Shown here: positions 44,037-56,715 of the stretch, piece by piece | Layout: each line of letters opens with the position of its first letter | How positions within the stretch are numbered: position 1 is the stretch's first letter | Source of the DNA: Ostrinia nubilalis | Lineage: Eukaryota; Arthropoda; Insecta; Lepidoptera; Crambidae | Assembly: GCF_963855985.1 (NCBI RefSeq) | Contig: NC_087111.1 | Span: forward strand, 2,361,001 to 2,425,000 | Reading direction: 5' to 3' | DNA length: 64,000 nt | Notes under the pieces: model-generated | Database searches by the model: none | The model's input: the letters and a program-made list of their open reading frames with translations, nothing else | Told to the model about the DNA's origin: nothing | Made by a program: the position numbers and the translations under genes

Positions 44037-46161
44037 ATGTGCATGTGGATTGAGTGATCCTTGCTTCAATCTTAACAAAAATCGAGGAAGTTTTACTTAA
44101 AATATGTTAAAACATTGCGATGAAGTTTAAAAATTTGTTAAACCTAAGATAAAAATGTTATGGCCAATTAATAGGAGCACTCATACCGCACGCTTTAAGA
44201 AAACGTCAACATGTTTATTTCAGAAAATAAAGCCTTTCCACTTCTTTTTATAGTATAGAAAAATTGTTAAGAATATGTTAAAACTATTAACAAATTCAGA
44301 AATTCCTTGCACGTCCCGTTCCAAAGTTATGACGATTATTTAGGATCACTCACACCGCACACGGGCCGTATGAGTGCTCTTCAAAATAATGACTTTTTAT
44401 TAATAAATACGTTTTATTTCTGTTGGGAAATGTGTGCAAACTGACGAGCGAATTTGTTAAAGAATAAGTGTGACAAAACTTAAAAGCTGAAGGAAGAAAT
44501 TAACCTTTATTCTTTCCTCCAATATGCCGTGTGAGTGATCCTTACTTTTACCTCTATCTGCTCATATGTAGTTCGTAGGCAGACTGAGTTAGTATCTAAA
44601 ATTGTTAATAATGTTTTTAACAATTATTTGGCATATATTTTGCTTTTATTAAGGTCATAATTTAAGAAATATCAGGCTTAGATGATTCCTAAAGGAGAAT
44701 GTTGATTAGGGTACGTATGATTTTTTATTTTGAGAGACTGTTTAGATTCATCAGAAGTTTTCCTAAGGACGTTTTATCAAAAATAATCCTAAAGGAATTA
44801 TTTGAAAAAATCTGCTACTAGCAGCATTTTTTCAATTTGGTGACGCCCGCGGAGACAATAGGAGGTCGCAAAGTTGAAATTCGTAAAGAGCACATCGAAA
44901 TCTAAACATTTCTAGATGCCTGCCGTGTGTAACCTGTACTTATAAACCTACATCCTTAATTTTATATGCAGCCTTTCTACATTGTTTATCATGCCATATA
45001 GCATGACATAAAGAAAATTCCAGTTCAGTGTTTATTTAAAACGCCTAAAGTATGTAGGTATGTCAAGTAAAACAGAATGTTAACATAGAATCCTATCCTA
45101 CTAATATTATAAATGCGAAAGTTTGTGTGGATGTCTGGATGTTTGTTACTTTTTCACGCATAAAACTGCAGAACGGATTTTGATGAAACTTTACAGTATT
45201 ATTGTTTATAACCCAAAATAACATATAGGCTATAATTTATGACGATATATGACAAACTAAATTTCACGGGGGTGAAGCCTTGGGCAAAAGCTAGTATAAT
45301 ATAAACAGGACACAAAACACCTAAAGTATATACCTAGGTATGTCAAGTAAAACAGAATGTCTAGAAGAGTAGTTAGCCAATAGGAATAAAATATAAACAG
45401 GACACCTAATACATATTAGATTGCATTGGTTTTGCATTGTCACGTCTGACGAATCGGAACAGTCTCACAAAATAAAAAATCATATGTACCCTAATCAACG
45501 TTTTCCTTTAGGAATCATCTAAGCCTGATATTTCTTAAATTATGACCTTAATAAAAGCAAAATATATGCCAAATAATTGTTAAAAACAATTAACAATTTT
45601 AGATGCTATCTCAGTCTGCCTACGAACTACATATGAGCAGATAGAGGTAAAAGTAAGGATCACTCACACGGCATATTGGAGGAAAGAATAAAGGTTAATT
45701 TCTTCCTTCAGCTTTTAAGTTTTGTCACACTTATTCTTTAACAAATTCGCTCGTCAGTTTGCACACATTTCCCAACAGAAATAAAACGTATTTATTAATA
45801 AAAAGTCATTATTTTGAAGAGCACTCGTACGGCCCGTGTGCGGTGTGAGTGATCCTAAATAATCGTCATAACTTTGGAACGGGACGTTCAAGGAATTTCT
45901 GAATTTGTTAATAGTTTTAACATATTCTTAACAATTTTTCTATACTATAAAAAGAAGTGGAAAGGCTTTATTTTCTGAAATAAACATGTTGACGTTTTCT
46001 TAAAGCGTGCGGTATGAGTGCTCCTATTTATTGGCCATAACATTTTTATCTTAGGTTTAACAAATTTTTAAACTTCATCGCAATGTTTTAACATATTTTA
46101 AGTAAAACTTCCTCGATTTTTGTTAAGATTGAAGCAAGGATCACTCAATCCACATGCACAT
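44037..46161. mobile_element. Mutator-like long-inverted-repeat element, 9-bp TSD
   Basis: 2125 bp with arms of about 700 bp (44037-44751 and 45459-46161). Both flanks are ATTTTTTTC (44028-44036, 46162-46170). The tip ATGTGCATGTGGATTGAGTG is the same as in the 66-bp element at 12508. Each arm repeats a word of the form GTGxGGTRTGAGTGMTCC several times in both orientations. The centre has no transposase and contains a Helitron. Confidence 0.85.
45096..45295 (+). mobile_element. Non-autonomous Helitron nested in the Mutator-like element
   Basis: TCCTACTAATATTATAAATG at the 5' end, GGGGGTGAAGCC hairpin remnant and CTAGT at the 3' end. Confidence 0.75.
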
Positions 46162-46261
46162 ATTTTTTTCCATTCATTTCAAGGTTACAAATGTTATGTC
46201 ACTTAAAACGGACAATGCCATGTATCAGTAATAAATACTCATTTTGATTTTTAGACATTTT

Positions 46262-46562
46262 TACCCAATTTCCCCCTTTTAGGGGTTGAATTCTGAAATA
46301 ACCTGAAACACGTGTTTATTCATTTATCGATAGGAATGTATCCTGTGAAGTTTCGAATTAAATAGTGTAACTAATTTTGTTTCGCCCTACAAACTTTGGA
46401 CCCCCATTTCACCCCCTTAGGGGGTAATTTTAGAAAAATCCTTTCTGATAACACCCCTAGACCCTAATAAGGAACCTACATGGCAAACTTTGTGTCTTTA
46501 TACCCACCGGTTTGGGATTTATGTTGATAAATCAGGCAGTCACTTTCTGTTTTTATATGTCA
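46262..46562 (-). repeat. Internal Helitron-like fragment
   Basis: Words such as CACCCCCTTAGGGGGT, GTGAAGTTTCGAATTAAA and GTCACTTTCTGTTTTTATAT resemble the interior and end of the element at 53952-54337, but neither terminus is preserved. Confidence 0.35.
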
Positions 46563-47012
46563 GGGTATTTTTTGATAAATTTATGTAAAATCAACAGTAA
46601 ATAGTCCAGATGGATTGCAAAAGGCGCTGGATTAGCCAGATGATGATTATCAGGGATTCCTGTATTGTTATTAAGAAAAGTTGTTTTACGTTTGTTTTTC
46701 TAAACTGGCAATGTCCGCCCTAAGTGACTTGGTTGTAATGCTAAATAATTATTGGCAATGTCCGTTTTGAGTGACATGTCATAACTTCTATACTAATTGA
46801 ATTTATTTCAAAAAGTAAATATTTTTTTCTTAATCTATCAAAACAATACAAAGGACAATGTTCGTTCTCCATACATTGTTCGCCTAAGAACCAACAATTT
46901 TGACATATTACTACCCGAAAGCGAAATAATAAGATTCTGTGTGTAAGAACAATGATTCCTGATGGACACTTGCCATAAAATTAATGATTAAGAATATTAA
47001 ATCACAGCGATT

Positions 47013-47320
47013 TTATAATATGTCGTTTATGACAACATGGCGTCTAATGTATTGTGTGAATGTATGAACACCGATTCGCGAAAAATGTTTTGTATTGTCG
47101 TCACGCCGAGTCGCAGCCAAATAGTATAAAATAATAGAACAAGTTTTAGAAATACAACTCGGCATTCCACTTTTACAATATGCCCACATATTGCACGTAA
47201 ATAAACAACATGAATCGTAGGTTGTTTCCACCCTTGTCATCTGACACATGAAATAAACTCCTATTGTATTATAGATATCGAAGCCGAATCGTATATAACC
47301 CTTCATTTGGCAAGACACAA
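47013..47320 (-). other. Unclassified dispersed repeat with an open frame, copy 1
   Basis: A 101-codon minus-strand frame contains YDSCCLFTCNMWAYCKSG. A diverged version of the same DNA (ACTTTTATAAAATACCTACATATTGC against ACTTTTACAATATGCCCACATATTGC) lies at 48365-48500. I do not recognise the protein. Confidence 0.35.
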
Positions 47321-47330
47321 ATTGTTTGAT

Positions 47331-48360
47331 TTTTTCAATAAAATCTATTTAGACCTAATTGTTACTATCAAATAAAGTTAAGAAAAATAGTAAAAAAAAT
47401 ATTTGGTTGGTATTTTCGCGAAAAACGATTGTTGCTTATTTACCACATTGCCAAATAGGGGTACTTAAATAAAACATTGAGATATATTATAGAATAATTT
47501 TTTTTATATGAAAATCTTAAAAAAATCAATCGTATTTCACATTTTATGCATTAAACTTTTTTTTGGGCATTTTCGCAAAGTCGACAACGACCTTTTTCTC
47601 CAACATTTGATAGATGACGTATGTCATCATACTTCACGATCAATATGCCGAGCCAATGTTAGCTTTTTATTTTCTCTTTAGCTTCTGAAACTGGTATGTT
47701 ACCGTTATCTGCTATAGTTGTTGACTTCAACGCAAGAAAAATGTGTTTATCATTTAAATCAGTTCAGCGGTATAAGTGTGAAGACAGACAACACAGAGAC
47801 AGACAGCAAATTCTTCCTCTCTCCTAAAATGCTGTGCCCGACAGGGTCCATAATTGCATCAAAAGTAATTACTATACCATCTCTATAACATTATTCATGT
47901 AATACATGATTGATTTATTGTGTATTGACACTCTTTTGTATTAACAAAAAGCTAAACCTATTTTGTTAGATGTTTGGCACTGTTGCTTCTAGGCAACATC
48001 GAGGTTCGGAAGCATGTCATGTATTAGAAAACACAGTTTCTACGCCAAATATTGCTTTATATGATTAGTTTGATTTTTAATTAATAAAATTTTGACAAAA
48101 CAAAAACAATTAGAGATGATAAAATAGTACAAAATCATAAAACTTCCGTCTTTGTTATTCTCATTGCGCGTCATCTTGGCGTCTGACAGAAATATGGATA
48201 TGAAATCACTCAAAACTCAGTCGACGACCGATTTACTAGTGTTTTGCTGAACTAAGCTTCGTAACAAAATCGAATTATTTGCACAAAACTTATTATTTGG
48301 TGCTGTAGAAATATTCAAAGTGGTTGTTGCTTAAAAGCATCACTGCCAAATGAAGGGAAT
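47331..48360. other. AT-rich, no gene seen
   Basis: No ORF of note, no paired splice signals and no clear repeat ends. Confidence 0.4.
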
Positions 48361-48364
48361 AGAA

Positions 48365-48776
48365 TGGGTTTTGGAGATCACTCGGGGTTCCACTTTTATA
48401 AAATACCTACATATTGCATAAAAATAACACGAATCATGAGTTTTCTTTTCACCATTTACATCTGACACGAGATAACAAACTCCTATCTCCATGACTACCG
48501 TCGTAGTCTATGCCAAAGACTACAATATTTTAAGCAAGAAGTTTCAAACCTTAGCGGCTACGGTAACCCCTGGGCCACATACATCGTGATAACATTCGGT
48601 CGACACTGGAACGAAGTCTTGCGATTATGCAAAAAAGCATCGTATTCTAGTGCGGCTATATCACGTTCAACCGGGGTTTTAATTCGACTAAAGTCCTGAC
48701 TAAAGACTGGAAGAAAATACGCCGCATTGTATGAGCACTTCGTGTTCGTTAAAGCGGCTTCAGATCTAGAGCCCAC
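48365..48776 (-). other. Unclassified dispersed repeat, copy 2
   Basis: The minus strand has a 72-codon frame (EYDAFLHNRKTSFQC near its end) followed by the broken region similar to copy 1. A DNA stretch with TTTGCATAATCGCAAGACTTC also matches plus-strand 49517-49600, so at least three related pieces lie within 2.6 kb. Confidence 0.35.
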
Positions 48777-48914
48777 ATAGTTTTCTTTCCAATAATATCC
48801 GCAAGTAGCGCTGCATGATCTTTACAACAAAAACGGCAATAGTTATTAAGGTGCCAAAATTATATGATTACTTTGGCACTGTATTATACACGTTCGAAGA
48901 TTTTCATTCATTTC

Positions 48915-49050
48915 TTCATCATCATCATCATTTCAGCCACAGGACGTCCACTACTGAACATAGGCCTCCCCCAATGACTTCCACATCGCACGGTTGGTGC
49001 CTTCCCGCTACCTTTATCAGGTCGTCGGTCCACCTTGTGGTGGGTTGACA
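48915..49050 (-). mobile_element. RTE LINE 3' fragment, minus strand
   Basis: CATCATCATCATCATTTCAGC, then CATAGGCCTCCCCCAATGAC. Confidence 0.65.
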
Positions 49051-49239
49051 TTGCAGAATATGACTTTTGATAGGTTCATCATAGAATTCGGCGGGGATAT
49101 CCTCACGGAGGAAGTTCGTAAAAGGGCGGAACAAGATCTTATAATAATGCAAGGCCGAAGCTGTAACGCGCGTGCTCCTACGTGTAATCCGGCGAGTATG
49201 CAATAAATAGTAATGTCTGGTAAATAGTGGTAATACGTA

Positions 49240-49485
49240 TCGTTCGTTCGTTCGTTTCAGCCGAAAAGACGTCCACTGCTGGACAAAGGCCTCCCCCAAG
49301 GATTTCCACGAAGACCGATCCTGCACCGCTCGCATACAGGCACCTCCCGCGACCTTCACCAGATCGTCGGTCCACCTAGTGGGAGGCCTGCCCACGCTAC
49401 GTCTTTCGGCTCGTGGTCGCCACTCAAGAACTTTCCTGCCCCAGCGGCCATCAGCTCTACGAGCTATGTGCCCCGCCCCGTCTAT
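49240..49485 (-). mobile_element. RTE LINE 3' fragment, minus strand
   Basis: CGTTCGTTTCAGCCGAAAAG followed by the reversed RTE C-terminal coding block; sits in the unclassified repeat region and separates its pieces. Confidence 0.7.
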
Positions 49486-49689
49486 GTCTATATGCGCTAC
49501 GATTACAGGGTATCATTTTGCATAGTCGCAAGACTTCACTCCGCTGCTGTCAAATCAATGTCGCATAATGTTATGGCAATGTGTGTGGCCCTTGGCCAAA
49601 TCACAGAAGCCTATGCGAAGAAAGAGCACTTGAATGACAATGAAAATCAGGGTTACCATTTTATAAGATCTCCTCACTATTGAGGGTAA

Positions 49690-50743
49690 CAAAGTAACAT
49701 TAATAATCTAGCCATTAATTACATTTATTACCTACCTATACGAGAAAGTAAAGCAACATGCGGTTTTATTTTAATTTGTAAAATATTTGTAACAGTTTGT
49801 TCCAAGTTTAGTTTTACAACAGTATTGCTGTTTCAGCTGTCACTGTGAAGCTTTGGGAAAATAAATAAATAGAAAAAATATTAATATAAATATTTATTTA
49901 AGTTTTTACGTTCATTATCATAATATGCCAATTTATGTTACACTGTGTGACAGTCTTTGACACTAAACAAACTCTTCAGCTTAATAATACCTACCTACAG
50001 GGCGTTTTTATAGTTACTCTTGCTGATGAAACAAGAAGGGTTGATTCTACTACTGAAATACAACTACTTTTCTTACAGGACCTATATCAAATTCTCAAAA
50101 AAATTCACATCCTCGTGATGGTGATAATTTCTATGGAGAGGTTTTTTTTTTATATTCGGTCTCTTGGGATAAGTTATTCCATTTGAGCAGTAGAATTAAT
50201 CCTTTTTATTTGATCACATATAAAAATAACACAAGTGTTTAGGAAAACTTCTTCTTTGGTATGGTATCACTACGGAGTTATAATGTCGGCAACTCTGTAT
50301 CACTGACTTGTAACTTTCAAACAGTATGAATAATAAGGGCACCACATTGGTTTTCTTTCTGAAAAAAGGCTTTCACTTTTAGTACTAACCCTTTAGCACT
50401 ATTTCATTGAAATAAAAATACAATAAACGCACAGAAGACTGAAATTGAGTCAACTGACGTGACATTTATAATTTGTTGACATTATGACAGTTTGACAAGA
50501 CTAGGGATTGAAAAAGTTTTAATTGAAAAAGTAAAATGACAATTTATTAAAACGATTCACAAGGATATAATCGATTAAAAATATTTATAAAATGTTCTGA
50601 TACTTGCCTGTAGCGATTATCCAATCCTGGTTTCTACTGAAAAACTACCTCGTGGCAAGATTTTGATAAAATAATAAAATCTTTATCTTCTCTTTCACAA
50701 TCTATAAAAGTTCATTTGGTCTATTATTATACATGTGCTATGA
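49690..50743. other. AT-rich, no gene seen
   Basis: The ORF at 49935-50186 is unsupported by motifs. AATAAATAAAT near 49860 could be a poly(A) signal, but no coding gene upstream is secure. Confidence 0.35.
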
Positions 50744-50923
50744 ATGAGGGTTTTCGCGATTGAAAAATCCGCGAGATGGCAATACGTAGACGCGAGGTCC
50801 AAATGCTGCATGATTGGTGGATATCTGTCAATGTCATGTCAAAAATAACCAATCATGCAGCATTTGGACCTCACGTCTACGTATTGCCATCTGGCGGATT
50901 TTTCAATCGTGAAAACCCTCATT
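50744..50923. mobile_element. Palindromic MITE with GAGGGTTTTCGCGATTG ends
   Basis: AATGAGGGTTTTCGCGATTG pairs with CAATCGTGAAAACCCTCATT; arms of about 70 bp. Confidence 0.8.
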
Positions 50924-52191
50924 GGCATAGATTATGAGAGACTGGCAACTATACTAGGTTGATATATGTTTCTCACACTTCAACTGGCATTGGATTCAAC
51001 ATCGGATTCTGACACTTTTACAGTTATGATACCATGAATATCAGTTTATGGTCCTAATTATTTTTATTTTATTTACGACCTTCGACCAGTTGGACACTTT
51101 AGATAGCTTCTTGTAATAGTGTCAATATCTTTTTAGCTTTTAACGCAAATCTAGTCTTCAAAGCAGTTTAATCGATTTATTTTATTTTCAAAATCGATAT
51201 TTTATTGTCTATGATGGCCGCAGGAACATCACTATACATGGACTCCCAGCAATAAAGTACGGTAATGCCTCGTACAGATTTTATCGGCAAAAATTATGGA
51301 ACTTGATAGGTTTTAGACCATGCCACGCACCAAAACGTCCGGAAGTTGTAATAGTATTATAGAATAAACGTTAAAAGACTTATTTATTTAATTTTTCAAT
51401 GCTTAAGTGTCCATTAGAATGAAAGGGTGCTTAATGTATTAAAAAAAATAGAAAATAATTATGATGGGTTAATGTTTTTGGGCGGTTTTTTAGGCGGTTT
51501 CTGACAATGTCCTTTGACCATTTTTGAAGCAAGGGTTCAATGAGTGCCAATTTAAGGGTTAAGTGCGGCCTGCGCGATTCTACTAGTCGCCCGCCGGTGC
51601 CGCGGAACCGCGTCGTGAGTTGTGCATTAGTTTTTACATAAGTGTCTTCATTCTACAGAAGCCGCGGGCCCGCAACCGCCGCGGGCGCGGGTGAAAATCG
51701 CGCCATGAGTTCTTAGCCTTAATTGGCAAAAATTGAAACGAACTACCCAGTATTGATAGTAGCCCACATGTCAATGTCATATTATTATATGGCCTTTGGG
51801 ACACTTCAGTTCTTTGGACAACTATATTTATTATGAGGTTAAGATCCGTTTTAACACATGCTGGTGAAGTCCCTGCAGGGTCATGATAATCCTATTGGGT
51901 ACTTATCTTTCTGATAAGTCATTTTATTTGGTCACTAGTAATCAGCCACCAGTAATTTTGTTAGTTGTTATGAATTTAGGGTTATGAAAATGTGAGAAAT
52001 TTCAAGTGAAAATGAAATGTCCCTAGGTCATAAATAAATAATCTTGGAAGATTGGTAGATTATGCTATCAGTATAAATACAATGTAAAAATATTATTTGT
52101 CACATAAAAATTTACTTATTTAGCCTCCTATTTCTTTTGTGTATTTTGTTCTGGCGCTTTTCATGCGGTGTCCAAAAAAGTATCACTAGAC
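50924..52191. other. No gene seen
   Basis: AT-rich, with a GC-rich block at about 51555-51715 resembling the repeat near 43600-43700, and a fragment at 51720-51830 related to 41100-41240. Confidence 0.4.
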
Positions 52192-53207
52192 CATGGACCT
52201 ATAAAAAAAGGCGGACGGAACTCGCGCTACAACAAAACTGTGACGCAAAATTTTGGCGTTTGTCTATTGTGTGAGTGAATTTAGGGATGCCATGTTAGCC
52301 AAAACATTTTACCCATTTATTTTAAGAAAAACATAGATCGGCAGATGTTTCTTGGGAATGTAGACAGAATTATTCCGTGCCATTTTAAAAGGATGAAAGG
52401 TGAATGCGTTGAGGTAGGCGCGAAATTTTCAATGTTCAAATTTTCAATGTTCAAATTTTCTTACATTGTTTGCAAGTCAGTGTGTCAGGGTATGTACAAT
52501 TACATACATAATGTTGATCAAAAATGATTCACGCAGTTACAAATTACGAATCTTGTGTACATTATAATCATAATCTTATGCATCATTAATATATTATTAT
52601 TATCTCTGATAGATTTTTTTTAACATACAACCTGACACTGACTTGCAATCAATGTAAGAAAATTTGAATTTCGCAGTTCCACATTTTTGGGAAGGATCAA
52701 ATTTGCCTATGAAAATATATCCCATTAAAACACAATTATTATGATAAATTATTTTATTTCCATAGTATGCGTAATAAATAACTAAAAAGTCCTAAAATTA
52801 TTATTAATTTCCCATATTTCGGGTAATTTTCCCACGTAAATAACTGAGAACACTGGTCTTTGACGTATTATTTTTTCGAGTGAATGACGTTTGATTTCAA
52901 TTAATTTCAATATTTTAATGTCGGGAAATAAGTGATTGGATTATTATTTTGCCTGTGAAATGTGATTCCTTAATTTTTGTTTGTTCGAACAGAACGGTTT
53001 TTACACAATGTCATCACACAAGACATGTCGTATTCGTGTTGTTTTTTCGCTGCTTAAATGTGTCAACTGTGTGAAGTTTGCACTTGAAGTGGTGTATCAG
53101 GGTGTGAATGTGTGCGTGCCGGCCTGTACGTACAGGCAAGCTGGTGTATCCTAATGTCACAGTATTTTGTTGATGAGAATCCGTCCGACTTTTTTTATAG
53201 GTCCATG
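52192..53207. mobile_element. Non-autonomous element, 8-bp TSD (hAT-like)
   Basis: CATGGACCTATAAAAAAAG pairs with CTTTTTTTATAGGTCCATG; CACTAGAC on both sides (52184-52191, 53208-53215). Inside, TTCTTACATTGTTTGCAAGT near 52460 is repeated inverted near 52640. No transposase frame. Confidence 0.75.
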
Positions 53208-53589
53208 CACTAGACATATTTATTTCTGTCTGTGACAATTCGTCTAATAACGCTGCTCAGTCCGTCCGTCCATCACAGAGATCCGGATATTGATCTCCGG
53301 TTCTCCATTCTGACGATCGCTAAACCGGGTCGAGTGCAGTGGTACTCGAGTTTTAAGGTTCCGTTCTCTTTATTTATTTTAGTATTTTCATTCGGAATAA
53401 GAACTATTTTGTTTTAGAAAGATACAGAAAGAAGATAGCCAAATCCATTAACCAGCATAAAATATGGTTCGGGGTTTAAATCCCACTGGGTGCATTTTTT
53501 TTAAATTATTAGTAAATTGCAAACATTAAGTACCTAATAGTCTTGTGTGTAGTAGCCTCTCGTGGCAAGCTAAATAAATATTCTAGTTT

Positions 53590-53885
53590 TTTTTTTATTT
53601 GACAGGAGGCAAACGAGCAGACGGATCACCTGATGGTGTGATTACCGTGATCGCCCCGGGTACCAACCCATGCTACGCCGCCACTGCAGGTGCGTTGCCG
53701 GCCTTTAAGGTGAAGATACGCTCGCTTCTTGAAAGCTTGCAGGTCGTATCCGTCCGGAAACATCGCAGACGACAGTCCATTCCACAGTTTGGTTGTACGG
53801 GGCAGGAAGCTTCTAGAGAAACGTACTTGTTACGAGTGGGCTCACCACAATTTATTCGAGCGGCGGTTATTGAGTATTGATTTCG
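53590..53885 (+). repeat. Retroelement-derived repeat
   Basis: ACAGGAGGCAAACGAGCAGA and CACCTGATGGTGTGATTACC begin it; the apparent ORFs are degraded. Confidence 0.4.
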
Positions 53886-53951
53886 GATCCATGTTCCTCG
53901 GATCTCAAGCTGGCCACTCCGATCCCTCTATCGTGGCTTCTTTTTGTATTA

Positions 53952-54337
53952 ACTAGCGGCCGCCCGCGACTTCGTACTCGTGGATCCCGTTTTACCCCCT
54001 TCATATATCTTACGCGGTTTAGATTTTTTCATACAAATTTTTTTTCCCGCTAACTCCCGTTCCCGTGGGAATTTAGCAATATCCTGTTGTAACTAAGCTT
54101 TAAATTTACTGAGGTACCTGCAAGCCAAATTTCAAGCGTCTAACTTAAGCGGTTTAGAATTTTCATACAAAAGGATTTTCCCGCTAATTCCCGTTCCCGT
54201 GGGAATTTAGGGAATTCCTTTCTTATTGCACCTCTACGGTACCTAAGCTACGTCCCTTCCAAATTTCAAGTGCCTACGTTTAGCCGTTTAGGCTGTGCGT
54301 TGATATGTCAGTCAGTTTCTCCTTTTATATATTTAGA
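53952..54337 (-). mobile_element. Helitron-like element, minus strand
   Basis: Begins ACTAGCGGCCGCCCGCGAC (reverse of a GC hairpin and CTAGT) and ends TATATATTTAGA (reverse of a TC start). Two internal repeats of CCCGCTAAxTCCCGTTCCCG. Confidence 0.7.
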
Positions 54338-56519
54338 TGACAGGGTGATCGAAATTGTGTAAATATATTTTTTGTAGCAAGTGTTGTCGATCATTGGTAT
54401 ACCAACACAGGACAATTTGTCACTATTTAACGTTATCCTCTTTTAATCAAGTAATTTTAAAGACATTAACCATAATCTTCTTGAATCAGTCTTACACTTT
54501 CCATCAGGTGAGATGAAGGGCAAAAGCTTCCACTTTGTGAATAAAAAAATCGCTCATTTCAAGTCTCATCCAATACTGTCACTTTGGTAATGAATCGTGT
54601 TTGAGATATAACATAACTAAGCATTGTCCCAATAACTATGAATAATCAGCTTCACCATCAAAACATCCTCGTGTTCAATTTAATTAAAGGCAAGGGCTCC
54701 AAGGGCGAATCCCATAGGACCAAACCTTCGGCCTTCCTTAACAACGTTTTGATCTATTTTTACAATTAATCTGATATTCTAAACCCACGCGGATCTCTTA
54801 ATTAAAACAAGTTTGTCGGTCGAACTTTAATAACGTCGTAATAGAGGATCGGATTAATGAATTACTGACCGGAAAACCTCCATTTTGAAACTTATTACTC
54901 TACTAGCTTTTGCCCGCGGCTTTGACAATATTGTTCATACTTCATACATGATTGAGCAACATAATAACCTTACAGAAAAACCAAAGCGCTTACATGTTTA
55001 GCATCCAGTGTAGTAAATCCTTATAGAACAAAGATAATGGAAACAGTTGACTTCCTAGAATCGGAGCACCAAAATAATAAAATGGTAAAAAAATTAAATA
55101 GCCAAATTCTTTGTAGAGTTTAATATTAAATCTATTACTTTCTGTATTATTGTTTTTTGCAAAGTAATTTAGGTTCTAACGCTGTCTATCGATGTGCATA
55201 TTTTTCAATTAAAATACGTATTAATTTGCCTACTTATAAGCGTTGAGTCTAAAAGGCTTCATTACTAAATACGAAAAGTATAAGTCCAGGGGGATTTGCT
55301 GAAAAACAAACTTTTATTTGGGAGCTAATGTGTACACAAAAATATCACAATACAAGCAATTGTAGTAAGCTCTCTTAGAGGTAAATTAGCAACTGATTTT
55401 TATTTCAAGATCGTAATTCTAAAATCGCTACATTCCCAAGTTACGTCCAGTAGTAAATAAGTACATAAATGTGACTTTATAGGATTGAATGATAGAGACA
55501 GAGGGCCAGTCAATCATCCGTGGACTCGAATGAAGACCACCTCTCTGCAATTATTGTGGGATGCCCACCTCCTCAGTGAATTGATGAACTCAAAAAGATA
55601 GCCTTAATAATGGTGAAAGACGAAAAGAGTAGATCGGCCATTCTCAGATGAGCTAGTTTTTACGTGTCCGGGCTGTTAAATCGTTAAAAATGACAAATTA
55701 GAGACATACAAGTATTTTTATATGTTACTTAACAACCCCATCCAGTTGTGCATTAAATCATAGGCCTCTATTTTAAGTATTTGTGACTTAATTAATTTCA
55801 TGAACCTCTGTTCTCTAATTACCGTTACGCGTCCGCACACCGACTTAATGTTAAAACTTGGCTGTAATTTTTATGTCGTATAGATTTGGTTTACTCCATT
55901 CAACATTTTAAAGAGTACAAAAGATTGTCTTACGCATAGCAAAATATCTATTCAATAGAACCATTCTGTAAATAATTAGAATTAAAAAACTGCTTGTCCG
56001 AGCGAAAGTCCTAATTCCCGTGACGTTTTCTGTTTTTGGGCACACAAGCCTAAATAATAATATTTGACACATCATTTACGCGCGCGGCGCGAGCCCTTAG
56101 TTAGTTCTAAGACCTGTTAGCAAGTAGACGTATATTGCGTTGGCGTACCGTCGATGAATTGCGTAAGAGTATAATTACCATATCTTTGGTTTTCAATTTT
56201 TCTATTTACCATGTCCTTATTTTTATACTCGATTTTTGAAGGTAGATCCACGTTGTTAATTTAAATAGATTCAGTACTTTGGCCTTCATACGTTGTAGTA
56301 AGACAGTATTTGCATACGCTGAAGATTTTGGAAATTTTGAAGAAAAACTATCGTTTTATAATTTCCATGTACTAATTACCGTATATTTATAATCACCGTT
56401 GTATGAAATTATTACCTACAAATTGCACTCACGATTGAATAAGTATGATGATAAAATATGAAATATACCTAGACTTTCGCATAACAACTGTACGGACTTT
56501 TCTTCCAATCTGACAATCA
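54338..56519. other. AT-rich, no gene seen
   Basis: Only a reversed Helitron 3' tip (CTACTAGCTTTTGCCCGCGG, about 54901-54920) is recognisable. Confidence 0.4.
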
Positions 56520-56715
56520 AAATTTTAAAAAACTTTCGTTAGAGTAACCTCGAAATAGATTCGATTTCATGACGAATGTTCAGCTTCAGTTGCTGCATGG
56601 TTGTTGGATTTAAGAGTATATTTTAACCTCTAACGTGACCCCACAAAAGGAAGTTACCTGGAGTGAAATCGGAGCTTTCTGATGGCCAGGAGATGTCACC
56701 CCTGCATGAAACATG
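56520..56715 (-). pseudogene. Mariner-like transposase, C-terminal remnant
   Basis: On the minus strand the frame reads GDISWPSESSDFTPGNFLLW, then after a stop IRHEIESISR. The W-P-x-S-x-D-x-T-P-x-F-L-W pattern is the C-terminal catalytic region of insect mariner-type transposases. Stops and substitutions show it is dead. Confidence 0.65.

Noticed and set aside
49079..49206. Exon-like segment with acceptor CATTGCAG and frame MTFDRFIIEFGGDILTEEVR
   Set aside because: Codon use looks plausible, but no matching exon or donor could be joined and it lies between two RTE fragments and an unclassified repeat.
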